DNA from: Cubamyces lactineus
Taxonomy: Eukaryota; Basidiomycota; Agaricomycetes; Polyporales; Polyporaceae
Direction: 5' to 3'
Length of the DNA stretch: 64,000 nt
Assembly (NCBI GenBank): GCA_022376465.1
Contig: JACDTU010000009.1
Coordinates: 1,116,001 to 1,180,000 of the forward strand
The first letter of the stretch is position 1. Every line of letters starts with the position of its first letter. The translations under genes and the position numbers were made by a program. The notes under the pieces were generated by a model. That model searched no databases. It was not told the origin of the DNA and was given only the letters and a program-made list of their open reading frames with translations. This document shows positions 46,711 to 60,849 of this stretch, piece after piece.

Positions 46711-47364
46711 ACCAAGGTGATCTGGTACGACTGAGGGTTGAAGTCAGATCTGAGAAGAGAAGAGGCATTGGGTCGCAATTAAGCTGACGATACGGCGTCT
46801 ATCTTTCAAGCAAGGTGAATAGTGTGGTGCAAGCGCTGTTGAACTGTGTATTATTTTTTTTGGAAGAGATGTACTGTGGAATGATCGTAGACATAAAGAT
46901 GGAAGAGCTCTTGCCAACCCAGAGTCGGACGCGAATGTGGCACCGCGACGCGGCCCATTTAGAAACTGGCCATTAGGCGCGCGTGTATACGGTGCGCTCG
47001 GTCCGCCGCAGATGAGCTCTGGTGAATTGGGGCGTGGAGAAGGACCTCTGAAGCTGTTCAACGCAAGATATACTGTTATGTGTACTCGTATCGTGTCCAC
47101 AAATTGTGGGAAGGACGAAAAAGAGGGCCGAGGGAGAGTGAGAGGGAAGTCCGAAATTCACGGAGACGGAGGCGGGGGAGCGCCCGTGGCTGGTGGGCAG
47201 TGGCCGAGTCTCGTCGGTTGCATTTTGACTGCTCTCCCTCCCTCCTCCCCCACATCTCCCGTCGTCCCGTGCGCACGCTCTTCTACACCCATCCTAACCA
47301 CCGCCGTCGTCTCTCACCACCTTTTCTCTCTCCACATCCCTCGAAGACCATCTACTTCGCCACG
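46711..47364. other. intergenic region and CT-rich leader of the Sds3-like gene
   Basis: The last part (about 47232-47345) is strongly pyrimidine-rich on the plus strand, as is common around fungal transcription starts. No gene recognised. Confidence 0.45.
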
Positions 47365-48593
47365 ATGCCACCACAGCCAGGAGTATTCGCCGTATCCCAC
47401 ACCTCAACCCACAAAGTCCGCGTGGGCGCCGCAGCCGAGCTCACGTCGACCAACACACTACACTACGAAGCCCTCGCTGGGCCCAGCTCCAGGCCGCATG
47501 GTCAGTATGTCTTCACTCACAGCTCTATCGCGCCAACCGTACAATCGGCTACAGCGGGTATCCAAAGCGAGGAGGCGAAGAAGGACAAGCGCAGAAAGGA
47601 GGTCATAGGCAAGATCACCAAAGAGATGGCAGAGCGGCGAGACGAGTGAGTGCTGCATCTCTCTCTTCCTCGACGACTCTTCTCACCGACCATGTCCACC
47701 TGGTACCACTACGACCACTTGTACTACAGGATCGGGCGTCATTACACGCAGACGATCTCGGACCTCCACAGCGTCTCTATTCAACTTTCGACACGTCCCG
47801 AAACTCACCCAGCATACAACCTCCGCCTCTACCCCATCTCGCTCGAGCGCGGCGCGCTCCTCTCCTCTATCGCCTTCCAGGAACGCCATGCGCTGCAGGC
47901 CGTCCAGACCGCATACGACGAAGAGCGCGAGCGTGTTGAGGAGGAATGGCGACGCGGGCGCGAGCGGATTCGAGAACGCATGCTCGAAGGCATCGAGGAG
48001 CGCCGCCGACGCGCTCGCGAAGAGAAGGAGGGCGAAGGAACCGTCGTCGGTGAGCACATGCGTCTCCGCGCCTCCGTGTCCCCGCTGCGATATACCGGAT
48101 ATTATGGGCGCTAACGCCGGGCGACTGTCTAGACGGCGGCATGGACTCGCAGTCGCGTCCACACATCACGCGCAAACTGCGAAACAAGATGAATGGAACG
48201 TCCCCGCCACCGACGCCTGTCCCTGGAGGACATCAGGGACTCGGTAACGGCGCAATCGCGTCCATAAGCTCAGGGCCCGTCACGACTGGGCCACTGCTCA
48301 ACCCGCATTCGCTCTCCGTCGACGAGCTGCCGTCGCCGTTCCCGCTACCGCTCATATCCGCGCACTCAGGGAGCGGACAGAGCTACGGGTACGGCGCAGG
48401 AAGCGGGCAGGGCAATGGTCGGCGTCGCGCGAAGGGAGGCGGGCGCGAGGCGCAGGCTCCGGGGACGCTGGGCAAGAGCCTGAACGTGTTTAACCCGCTC
48501 AAGGACGTTGAGTACGAGGCGGACCTGGGCGAGATCCGGCGGGGCAACAAGCGGCGGCGAACGGCTGCTGGCACGCTCGCCGGAAAGGCATAG
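47365..48593 (+). CDS. SDS3: Sds3-like subunit of the Rpd3 histone deacetylase complex
   Basis: Sds3/SUDS3/BRMS1-family protein that holds the Rpd3L (Sin3) deacetylase complex together and keeps it active. Start MPPQPGVFAVSHTSTHKVR (47365) in a CACG-ATG context. Exon 1 ends EMAERRDE; two introns follow. The Sds3 helix region comes next: IGRHYTQTISDLHSVSIQL, THPAYNLRLYPISLERGALL, then a long charged coiled coil (QAVQTAYDEERERVEEEWRR to EERRRRAREEKEG). After the last intron: SRPHITRKLRNKM, the family C-terminal motif, then a low-complexity Gly/Ser linker and FNPLKDVEYEADLGEIRRG followed by KRRR. Length about 370 residues. The helix pattern and RKLRNK motif fit the family; the exact paralogue (Sds3 or Dep1-like) is less certain. 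Confidence 0.82.
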
Positions 48594-49556
48594 TGCGCGG
48601 GTTAGTAGGGCCCTTGTCGCTTTGTTGGACTTTATGTTGTATATCGTGAGTACGCGTCTGGCATTCTGTCTTTGGGCCCAGGGGACGTCGCTGACGCGCG
48701 TTTTGGTTCGGTTCAGATTCAGATGTAAGATACCTCTACCCACGTATGTAGTGTTTGTGCGCTCTATCTATCGCGTCCCTCGAGGGACGCCTTCTCGCTT
48801 GCGAGACGAGCCTGTTTATGAATACGCGCGGCCGGACGAAGTTGTTGGTCTACCTAGGATAAGAGACTGCAACGACAACGTTGTCTCGCCAGATGATCCA
48901 TTTGACCATTGAAGTTGTGCACCTAAGGTCCTCTCATGGACGAAGAGGGGTGAGTGTGAGAGTTCCGGTCAGTACATGGCTTCCCGAGCACACAGGGCAC
49001 ACTGTAGAGTCCCCCGCCGGTGTTCATTGTATATCCCGACTCGCAACCAACAGCTTCCCGGTGAGGCGGGTATAACATCTTGTGTGGGCGAACAGCAGGC
49101 GTTCACAAGCAGCAGCCACGCGCCGCTCAGCCCACGGACCTGGGCTCGGTACACGGCGCAGAGAGCGTCCTCTATTCAAACTGGTTCAAACAACACGACG
49201 TAGGCCGTACTACATGCATGCCATCCACCGAGAAGCGGGGCCCTGGAAATTGAAGCTGATATCCTGACATCCCGACGTACACATTAGCCTTGTAACAATT
49301 ACAGCGTACAATACAGTATGATACAGTGCGCCGTCGCATCTACCTATCCGTCCGGACTCCGAACCGTCTCTGCGCCACGCACGACGCAGCCCACTGGCAA
49401 CCTAAACAAATAAGACAGCCGATAACGTAGAAACGTAGAAATGCAGAAACGTAGAAACTCCTGTATGCGATACCACTGCGGTCCAACAACACGCGACCTA
49501 TGTATGCGTGTGCGGCGAGATTCGAAGCCCGAGGGACCGACACGCACAATCAGCGA
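48594..49556. other. convergent intergenic region
   Basis: 960 bases between the 3' ends of the Sds3-like and App1 genes. No gene recognised apart from the short tandem repeat listed separately. Confidence 0.45.
49425..49456. repeat. four-unit 8-bp tandem repeat
   Basis: Four consecutive units of ACGTAGAA, the third changed to ATGCAGAA. Lies about 100 bases beyond the App1 stop codon. Confidence 0.8.
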
Positions 49557-52362
49557 TCACCTCGCGCGCACCTGCAGCCTGTCCAGGATCTCGTCCACCT
49601 CGACGCACTCCTCCGGCTCCCGGAAGACGCGGATCGGGACGTGCAGCGGGACGTCGAGCCGCGCCTTCCACAGGCGCGTCTGCAGCTCCCACCGCTTCTT
49701 CTCCGCGTCCGACATTCCTTGCTGCTGCTGCTGAGTCTGAGATTGGGCCTGGGGCTGGGGCTGCCAACGTGCGGTCGTCTCGCGCCATTCGCCCGACCCT
49801 GGGGAGGAGCTCGCACGAGGCGTCCGCGCGAACCCGGGAGGCGGGAACGAGCTCGGGGTGCCCGCGAAGCCATCCGCATCCACGTCTTTCCTAGGATCCA
49901 CGCCCATCTCCGGACTCGCACAGGGCTCCTCGGTGATCGGGAAATGCGTACGCGTCGCCGAGCCCGACGCAGACCCAAAGTAGTCGTACCGCGCCGGGGA
50001 CTCGCCTGCGCCTGGGGAGGTCGCTTTGCGCGTGTCTGCTGCTGAGTACGAGGCGGAGGGGGAGAAGTAGGGCGAGGAGGGAGATGCTTCGGGCGTGGCG
50101 TCTGACAGTGAGCGGGACGGTCCGTAGCGCGCCGTAAACCGCTTGCCCATTCCGCGCACGCCACCTCCGCTAGCTGGTGCGCTAGCAGGTAGGCCTCCGT
50201 CCAAGCCCTGAAGGCGGAATGCCTGCGTACCCGTAGGGTCATCAAGCGGAGGAGGGCCCCCATCTCCCCGCGCACTTGCGTCGCGTATAAAGATCCCCAG
50301 TATCTGCGCCGGGCGTTCCCGTGCAACGTCCGCATACAGCTCCAGATCCTGCTCGCCCGAGTCCCCAACGAGGAAGAACCGCGCATCGGGGAAGTGGTTG
50401 AGCACGTCGAGTACGCCCACACGCTTTCGGAGCGCGGGCGCGGAGAGCAAGCCGTTGAAAAGCGAGCGCCCGCCGTACGAGCGCAGCCGGATCGAGCCCG
50501 GCGGGAGGCGCGAGATCTGCAGGAACTCGTTCACGACGGGGAGGAGCTCGAATGGCCCGTTGGACTGGCGGCGAGTGTGCGTGGATTAGAATGGGCACGG
50601 GGGAAGGTGAGTGAGGTGAAAGACTTACGACGTAGTGGAACCGTACACCGCGCCGCCACATGTTCGTGTACCAATCGCCCATCCCGCGGATGACGCTGTC
50701 GCGCAGGTCCTTCACAAACACGTTATGAAAGACGGCGCGTGCACCAGCCATGATGCCCGACAGCTTTACCGTATCATCAATGTCCGAGATGACGCGGATC
50801 GACGAGTGACTCAGGGGTATTGCTATTGATGTCGATGTCGTGGCCGGTGAGTGCTGTGGTTGGGTATACCTCGGCGGCCCTGGTGGCGTTGTATAACCTG
50901 TCGCGGAGGAGACAGGAGAGGGGGGCGCAAGGAGCTCGGCGACGACGAACAGATCCTGCTCGAGATCTTGACCGCCGAAAGCAATGTGCACCGCGCCAGG
51001 GTGGACACACATGTGCTCCCACGGCACAGAGAACTTGAGCTGGAACGAACCGTCTACCACCGTCATGGTCTCGCGCGTCATGATCGGTTGCTTTTCCGGG
51101 GACACGGAATCGTCACTGTTATTGTCGTCGTACAACGACGGATCGCGAGCGTACAGCGAGATTCGCACTGTGCGGTTCGTCAGCGCGGAGGACCAAAAGG
51201 GGTGCAGCCTCGCCTCGAGATTTGCGTGCCAGCGTTGGAGGTCAGAGCTTGTCGACGGAGCAGACGAGAGCGGTGGAGGTAGCGGGGCTCCATTCCCGTG
51301 TGGATGGCCAGACGCAGAGCCCGAAAACGATGTTGTCGAGGCGGCGGAGTGCGCGTAAGAGCTCTGCGAATCCGAAGAGGACTCGACGGATAGCGAGTCT
51401 AGTCCGCTACGCCCGCTGTCCACGCTCTGCGCGTCGAACTCGAGTCGACGGAGCCTATCGTCGAGGGCCTCCATCTCCGACTCCTCGGTGATCTCGTCCG
51501 GGAGGGGCGGTAGGTGCGTGTGGGCGAGTAGATCTTCTGTGGATCGACTGAGTGGGGTCGTCGCTGTCGCGCCATTTGTGGCGGTGGGCAGCTTGGGCAG
51601 TGCAGCAAAGCCTAACCAGTACGGAGGCGTTAGTAGGCCGGTGTGTGTGGCTCAAGTGAACGTACTTTTTGCGAGGCGTAGGAACGCGCGCCCCGCGCGT
51701 GTGTTGAAACCTACGCCTGTCAGTTTGCATGCGTAGCCGGAAACGAAGACGTCAACGTCGAAGGGGGCATCTGCGAAGAACGGACCGCGTCAGCTACAAG
51801 ATATCATGCTAGAGTGCATAACCGTCAGCTCCCTAGTACGCTGCAGCCCTGTGAGAAGGCCACACAAGTAGATCGTCGAGAGCGACTGCTGCAAACGCAG
51901 CTTGACATGTGCGGCCGTCTGAATTGTCCCCAGACGGACGATCCTGAGTATCCAGGGCGGTCTTTGGCATGCAGAGCGTGTGCCCAATGTAACTCTCCAT
52001 GTGAACCACTCTGGGAGTCGCACAGCAACGCCAAAACTAAAGACGCACTTACCATCTTGACCGTCTCTCCGCGGCTCGCGATACCGACGCGTCGCCCACC
52101 CGGGAAACAACAAAAGCCTATCCCCGCTCACATCGTACTCGCCCTGGCTTCCACGGCGGAGCTTCTGGCCGGCCCACTGGCTCCACGACTGCTTCTTCTG
52201 CGAGCCCGAGCTCGAGGACGATTCTGCAGCCTGTGGCGGAGCAGGGCCGCGCGAGGCGGGGTAGGACTGCTTGAGCTCGCGCTGCTGGGCAATGTAGCCC
52301 TTGATGGAGCGGGAGGCGGCGGAGGCGAGGGAGCGCCAGGAGGGAGGCATATCTTCAGACAT
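49557..52362 (-). CDS. APP1: App1-type phosphatidate phosphatase
   Basis: Mg-dependent phosphatidate phosphatase of the yeast App1 type (DUF2183), which makes diacylglycerol at actin patches during endocytosis. Start MSEDMPPSWRSLASAASRS (52362). N-terminal region: GEYDVSGDRLLLFPGWATRRY. After a 290-base intron come DAPFDVDVFVSGYACKL and FNTRAGRAFLRLAK. A Ser-rich linker leads to PIMTRETMTVVDGSFQLKF and VHPGAVHIAFGGQ. The HAD-type catalytic motif is IRVISDIDDTVKLSGIM, the DxDxT signature of these enzymes. Then VFHNVFVKDLRDSVIRGM, FHYVSNGPFELLP, FLQISRLPPGSIRLRSYGG and FFLVGDSGEQDLELY. The C-terminal third is disordered, with Gln-rich PQAQSQTQQQQQ. About 800 residues, larger than yeast App1's catalytic part but typical in basidiomycetes. 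Catalytic residues are intact. Confidence 0.88.
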
Positions 52363-53586
52363 GGCGGACGGGGGTCATGAGTCGGAGGTCGGATGGGAGA
52401 GAAGAGGAGGATACGGGTACAGAGATGTATCAGAGGGTGCGTTGTTTTTGCTGATATGTTGTGAGGAGAGACGCCATGGGAGAGGCTGGGAGGATATGTT
52501 GAGAATCATTGCAAACACAAGTCCAGCTTATTACGGTACAGCCCATTCGGTCCCGCCACAGCTGCGCCACACTCCCGAACAGACGCCCTTCGATCGCCTC
52601 GCCTCACTCCTCGGACGCTGCCTGCTCTTCCACTGCGACCTTCTCCGTATATCACGCCCATTCTGTGTGGTTGAATGGCCGGTGCACAGTGCCACACCTG
52701 ACCCGGAGGCTATTCATTTTATACAAGGATAGTCTTCATTTCCGAGTCGATTCTTCACGCATACTACGCCGGACTGCTCGGACAACATGACAGCCGCTGT
52801 CAAAACGTTAGGCCCTTTTTAAAATCCACCTCATACAGCGAGTTGCAGCGGCGGCGGTCCTCTTTGATGCCAGACAGGGCACGAGCATCGGTAAGGTCTG
52901 AGGTCTCACTACAGGCAGACGCATTAGTTCGACGGTCCAGATTGTTTCCGGAGAGGCCGCGCGTAGTAATATTCCTACCACAGGACTATCACGACCATTT
53001 CTCATTCGCATTGAGGAAATGTCTCATTGTACTCTCGTGCCAATATCTGTGCCATAAGTGACGGAAAGACAATGCAAACGAGGAATTTCCGTTGACCAGA
53101 TGTGTCACTCGGGGTTTTGTAAGCTATCCAAAGCCCGGAAAGCCACATTTTATACAGAGAGTGTACGGATAGGCATGCCCTCATCACCATATCTGTAAGA
53201 ATGCGAGAGGTTGCCTTCGTCAGTGCCAGATTGTACTCGTCCACCCGCGGTTCAATCAAGTCATCGACAGGTCTTTCTGATAACTATCTGAACCACCGAA
53301 CCTGTGCATTGATTGTAGTGTCTGGCGGACCTTCTTGGCGCCCCGGGGGCGTTCATCGTGGCCGACGGGTGCCGCCATCCTTACCGTCACAGCGCCCATT
53401 TCGGACTCCATCTGAGAGTCGAACGCCTATGTATGATGGTTAAAGCCCACCGTTGTGAAAACGGCTGGAAAACATTGCAAATATATGTACACTTCTTTAT
53501 CCGTATCGTAACATCGCCCTCGTTTCGTCCAACATCCTTCGCACGGAAGATCATGATAGTGTTGCAACAAGCACGAACAGCCCACT
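52363..53586. other. intergenic region between App1 and the dienelactone hydrolase
   Basis: 1.2 kb upstream of the App1 start and downstream of the hydrolase stop. No gene recognised; open frames have no family signature. Confidence 0.4.
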
Positions 53587-54599
53587 TCAGAGGTTCTTGA
53601 TCAGGAACTCAACGGTCGCCTTGAACGCGCCCTCCTTGCCCGCCTTGATCTTCGGGTTGCTCTGCAGAACGGCCGTAAATCGTCAGTAAAGGTGAATGTA
53701 CGTAGGACGCGTCGGTACGTACAATGTCACCCCGAACGGCGAAGCCGTGCGTGCAGCCGTCCCAGTACGTGCGCGTGTACCCGGGCGCGAACTTGCCGCC
53801 GCCGAGGATCTCGTCCGCCTTTGCCTGCGCCTCGGGCGGGAACTGCGAGTCCGTCTCGCACGAGTTGATCAGCAGCGGCGCCTTTGACTGCGACGCGTAT
53901 TTCTGTTCACATTCCCCAGAATTTTGCGATGCGCGGCAGGGTTAGATCAGCACTCTCGGCTCCGGACGCGAAAGAGACGCATGACGTCACGCACCTCGAG
54001 ATCGGCGGGGATCTGCAGGAGCGACGGGTGCGCGACGGCGACGACGGCGACCTCGTTCGTGAACGCGAGGTCGAACGCGGGGCGCGCGCCAAAGCAGAAC
54101 CCGACCGCGGCGAACTTGGTCACGCCCTCGGCCTTGAGCGCGTCCTGGACGGTGCGCACGATGCCCGCGACGCGCTCTGCGCCGTGCTTGCCGAGCCAGG
54201 ACGGGAGGTCGAAGGTGCCGGTGTTGAGCGCGTCCTCGGGGAGCGCGTCGCCCTCGAAGAGGTCGGGGAGGACGACCTTGAAGCCGTTGCGCGCGTAGTC
54301 GTCAGCGAGGAGGAGGTTGTTTTGCAGCTTAATGCCGAAGACGTCGGAGAGGAAGAGGACGACCTTGTCCTTGGGGTAGTCGCCTGAGGGCGTCGCGACG
54401 TACGACTCAACGCCGCCGATCTTCGTGAACTGGCCTGCAGGAGATCAGTGAGGACATACGTCGCTGCACCTCCAGGAAACAAGCGTACCCTCAGGAGTGC
54501 CTTCGTGGCGGACACCTGTTTTAATGCATTGTGAGTAGCCTATTGCTCTACGCGACATCGCGACGACCTACCAGCAACGCAATGGGTGCAGAGAGACAT
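53587..54599 (-). CDS. dienelactone hydrolase family protein
   Basis: Alpha/beta hydrolase of the dienelactone hydrolase family; bacterial relatives open the lactone ring in aromatic (chlorocatechol) breakdown. Start MSLCTHCVA (54599), a short exon, then GVRHEGTPEG and QFTKIGGVESYVATP. Next KVVLFLSDVFGIKLQNN, DYARNGFKVVLPDLFEGD and the nucleophile elbow VGFCFGARPAFDLAF with a catalytic cysteine, as in true dienelactone hydrolases. The likely catalytic Asp is in NSCETDSQFPPEAQ and the His in WDGCTHGFAVRGD. It ends VEFLIKNL. About 250 residues, four or five introns, complete. Fits an aromatic-degradation theme with the dehydrogenase array, but lies 37 kb away, so no operon-like link is implied. 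The real substrate may be another ester. Confidence 0.9.
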
Positions 54600-55974
54600 G
54601 TTGGAGATGGTGGTGGTGGTAGTGGTTGTGGTGGTACGCGAGTGGAAAACGGGGATGCAGAACTGTCTGTGGAATCCTCACGCACACACCGGGCTATATA
54701 TACCCGCGCGCCGCGACACAGTAAGCAACATCCACGGCTTGCCAAAACGAAGGCCCCGCTGCTTTCATCGATAAGTGCGTGGTAGCCTGTAAGGCGAGCG
54801 ATTGCAAGCGCGCTATCATATCCCATACGTGCACATCGTCCAGAAACTTCCGGCGTGCCGCGTTCGCCATCTCAGGATTCTCATGACCCCATGGGCGGTC
54901 TCACCGGCACCCCACACACCATATGCAATCATGCATCATCGAGCTCTCTCCTGAAGTTGCTGTACTGCTTCCTACTGTATCCCAAGTTACTGTATCCGGT
55001 CCACCTCGTCCCGCTCGGGTGCCGGAGAGCCGCGGGCGAACACGACGGTACCCGCGCACTCTCACTCACACCGCAGAGTAGTAAGCATACGTCGAGGCGT
55101 AGCGACGTCGAGTCAAGGCGATGGCATCAGGCAGGATCGAGCAGCTCTAGGAGTGCAAATTGCACCTTCTTCTCTCCGAGATAGGCCACCTTTCTTAGAC
55201 TCTGACCCACTTGTGTTCCGTTGCTAGAAGCAGTGGACATGGTGGTGGGTGCTCATAGTAACCTAACGTACGAGTGCGCTCAGTCCTGCCAATACTCAGC
55301 CTGGGATTGTAGATGTGTAGCTATACGCTCGAACGTGAATATGAGAAGTCGCAACACATAGTGTACCATTGCCAAACACCCTGGCACAGTACATAGGCGC
55401 ACAGAGGTTGGCAGCTACGAGCCGTCAACGAACTCGACGCGGCTCGTAGCTTGCAACCTCCGAAATATGCAAATCGTCGACTCTGTGCTCACTAATCATG
55501 TTCAAGAGGGCAGCCTAGGTCTCACAGAGTCATTCGCTAAAGTCTAGCAATTCAAATGCTCGTCGCGGATGGTGCATGGACTGTAGGATGACTACCTCGT
55601 GTACGAGCTCACTACCCGTTCATCCCCTACGCGTCGGATACGTGAACGTTCAGCGCGAATTCAGATTGAAGGCCAATACTACGCGATAACCCGTACCTTC
55701 CCAGTCGTATCCGGTATCCGGTACCCGGTACTCAGGTGCGATTGGCCCCACTGTACCCCGGTCGGCACTTTGACGTGCATACGTGAGCATATGGGTATAT
55801 GCAATCGAGGCAGCAGCCGATCGAGCATGCCCAAGTCCATTGTTCAGGATGTTGTTGACGCTGTCTAAGCGTTCGGTCGTCCGTGCGGGCGCTTGCATAG
55901 GCGACGGGAACAAGATATACACTGTACAAATACCATACCATACCACACCATAGGGGAGAATACATCAAGACACG
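54600..55974. other. 1.4-kb intergenic region with an inverted repeat
   Basis: Promoter of the dienelactone hydrolase (minus strand) at its left end; 3' flank of Sec72 at its right end. No gene recognised. Contains the hairpin listed separately and short ACCAT-type runs near 55931-55950. Confidence 0.4.
55404..55460. repeat. imperfect inverted repeat (21-bp arms, 15-bp loop)
   Basis: Arms 55404-55424 (GAGGTTGGCAGCTACGAGCC plus G) and 55440-55460 are complementary at 19 of 21 positions, with a 15-base loop. It could be a terminator hairpin, a small MITE-like remnant, or a structured RNA. No second copy was noticed in the window. Confidence 0.7.
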
Positions 55975-56875
55975 GGTATAGGCTGCGGAGAGGCCCTCTC
56001 AAGGCTGTTCTCCGACGGAGAAGGAGCGGGCGCGCCCAGGTGAGACTCGATGTCTGCCAGCATCTGCGTCATTTCCTAAAGGTGTTCACGTGTTCAGCAA
56101 CTCAATCCCACGCAACGATGGCCAGAGGTAAGAGAACGCACTGGGTTGGTCGGCTCAAACGAGAGCCCGAGCTGGATGGCGTCCTTGGCCTCCTGGTACC
56201 GCTCGAGCTTCATGAGAGCGCGGGCCTTGCGGAAGTGGCCCTTGCTCCAGGGCCGCTTGAGCTGGATGACGGTCTCGGCGTCGACGAGAGCGCTGATATA
56301 GTCGCCGGCCTCGAAGAACGCGGCGGAGCGGTTGGACAGGATCATGGAGAGCTCTTCTCTCATGAGCTGTTGTGCCTCCCAGGGCGGGCGTTGTGCCGCG
56401 ATGCTAGCGGCCATGGTGTATCGCTGGATGGCTTGTACGTGCATGCCACCTTTGAACAACGTCTGTGATGCGCTCAACGTCAGGTTTAGAAGACGGGATA
56501 CAATAAAGGTGAACGCACATTTCCCTCCTCCTTGGTATTGTTGATAGCTTGAGAAAGGTTCTGGGAGACGACTTGCGGGGGCGGGGGACAGCGGAGGTTG
56601 GGATTCGCGACGAGGAGACGGGAGAGACGGTTCAAGGCGCGGTAGTCGATACCGCATACGGCGCACTTTTCCTGCTTGTGCTTGCCACAGAGCGCGGTCG
56701 CGTTCTCCGGTGGACCAAGAGCGAGGTCGACGGGGCGGAAGCTCTCTTCGATGACTGCCTGCATGAGCGGGTCTGGGGGACGCATGACCATGGTGGCTTG
56801 CTGCTGCTGTGGAGGTTGGGGGCCGTGACTGTGATTGTGGGGCTGGCCGGGCGCATGTGAGTGTGAGTGGGACAT
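55975..56875 (-). CDS. SEC72: Sec72-like TPR protein of the ER post-translational translocon
   Basis: Cytosolic TPR subunit of the Sec62/Sec63 translocon, thought to dock chaperones carrying secretory precursors. Start MSHSHSHAPGQPHNHSHG (56875), a His-rich leader. Then MQAVIEESFRPVDLALGPP and ALCGKHKQEKCAVCGIDYRALN, the family cysteine motif. The first helix pair NLSQAINNTKEEGN and TLFKGGMHVQAIQRYTMA leads into TPR units: EELSMILSNRSAAFFEAGDY, ALVDAETVIQLKRPWSKGHF, RKARALMKLERYQEAKDAI, GLSFEPTNP. The tail includes EMTQMLADIESHLGAP. About 240 residues, three or four introns. Divergent from the DED1 helicase with 394 bases between starts. Confidence 0.87.
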
Positions 56876-57269
56876 GACTGCAGACGTCGAGTGACGGTGA
56901 AGGTAAAGGAAGGTGTGGGTGTGGAGGTGGAGGTGCCAGTGGCTGCTGCCTGAGCTCACTGCTAGACTGCTAGACTGCTGTGAGCGCCTACCAGTAATGG
57001 CTACGACGCGACTGCGGCCCGACGGGCGTCTACGCGCTGCCACGTCGCGACGCTGGCGCTTGTCGGTGGGGAGTAGGGCTTAGGTAAGCTATGCCACCCT
57101 GCCGTTTGTAAGCTCCGAAGGGGGGGGGGAGACTCAAATTTCTCACTCGCCTTTGTGGTGTACCATCACCATCTTCCCCCATCTCGACTCGTTTCCAGCT
57201 CAACGCTATAGACGAAAAATCTCGACAACGTCTCATACATCTTCTTCTTTCTCTTCACCCACGCTTAAT
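56876..57269. promoter_or_regulatory. divergent promoter region of Sec72 and DED1
   Basis: 394 bases between head-to-head starts. Contains a run of ten G at 57120-57129, two tandem CTAGACTG units near 56960, and a CT-rich leader at about 57225-57260 just before the DED1 start, typical of well-expressed fungal genes. Confidence 0.45.
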
Positions 57270-59375
<2,106 letters not shown>

Positions 59376-60849
59376 ATCCTTACTGGCGGCGCAACCTTCT
59401 CGGCGACTCCCTCTGTTCCCCGTCTCTCTTGAATTCGTTCCCGACTTCGCCTTCCACGCTCCCGACTCTCCATTTTATGCCCATCCCTATGCGACCCATG
59501 AATGACGACTGTCCGCCTCTTCAAGCACTCTGGTCCAGCCTCATACTATCCGTACTCCGTTCTGTGTTCCGTTTCACGTCATGCGCTGCTCTCACAACTC
59601 ACGCTCTCGGTCTCGTGTCTCATTGCACCTCATCTGCTCATCGTCTACAGTATGGCCCTACTAATCCCCCCGTGTTCGACCCCCCACCCCCTCTGTTTCA
59701 ATACTGAGGCGTCGTCGCCCGCCGCCACTATCCTTATTGCAGCACCACCCATACACCCCCATAGAGGTTTTTTCCGGGGCCTGTCCATCAGCATGAGCAG
59801 AAGCTAATGTCTACCTTCGTTTCGCGATACCCTGACTTATTGCGACGCGCAGTCGGACATTTACCTATATCCTAGCATCACGAGACAATCCTGTTAGAGC
59901 ATCGCACATCTTGTACCGTAGTAGCATCTCTCTTTCTCTTCTTACGTACGTACCTATCGAGAGGCAGCACCAGTAGTCGTTGTAATACATGGGTCTGAAA
60001 AACAGCACGTCGACGATTCGTTCCGAACGCAGCGGGCAGAGCTGAACTGAGCTGCTCGTTAATCTGATCTGAGGGTAAGAGAATGAAAAAGCCGGATAAA
60101 GAGCCGGAATATGATGGATATAGACGGTGGCTGAGCGGTGGCTTGGAAATCAGAGCAGCCAGCGGACACCAGCCCCGATCCCGGTCGCAGCGATCCACTG
60201 TCCGATTGCACCTGCTGCTTACCAGCACTCGGCCTTTCTTGATTCTCTCGTTACTATCACCATCGGCCAGCGCGTGGCGAGGAAAACGACGCCTGCTCTT
60301 CCGCTCTCTTTCGACCGGCTGAACACGCACGCACACGCACACGCATCTCATCGTAATACTCTCGCACACGTACAAGCTCGGGCCCACGCCTCGCCATACT
60401 GGTACTTGTTACCCGGCGGTCAGACGACTGACACTAGCACTCTCTCCATCGAGCGCACCACCCGACAAAGACGACGGCGGCGCCGGTGCAGAAATTACGA
60501 CAAAGCAACCTTTGCCTTTGCAGCCCATCATCGGAATTGGAATCGCAGAGCCCGCAAGCGCACCCACTCCACGTAAGCCGTCGAGATCGCCAAAAAATCG
60601 CAGCTGCGACTCGCACCCGCCCGACCACGGACGGGCAGCGCAGGGCGAGGGTTGTATCGAGGAAGAAGCCGTTGCTGACTGTGAGCCCTTTTGTGTTTTC
60701 TTTCTCTCCTCCAGCTCGTCTGCCTTCCCACCACACTTTGCTCTCGAGTTACCGGACCCCGCCGTATCGAGATATACAATACCATCAAGCATCGCACGTC
60801 CCAACAGACGGCTACCGACACTCCCACCGCTACCACCACTTAGAGCGAC
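59376..60849. other. long intergenic or leader region
   Basis: 1.5 kb between the DED1 stop and the next start. Opens with the CT-rich DED1 3' flank; an alternating CACG/CACA tract lies at about 60323-60346. The stretch after about 60150 may be a 5' leader with introns for the next gene. No conserved coding motif seen. Confidence 0.4.

Noticed and set aside
51814..52380. 188-codon plus-strand frame over the App1 N-terminus
   Set aside because: Overlaps the App1 exon with GEYDVSGDRLLLFPGW, which is clearly coding on the other strand.
5030..54599. Aldehyde dehydrogenases plus dienelactone hydrolase as one catabolic gene cluster
   Set aside because: They are 37 kb apart with many housekeeping genes between, so a cluster is not supported.
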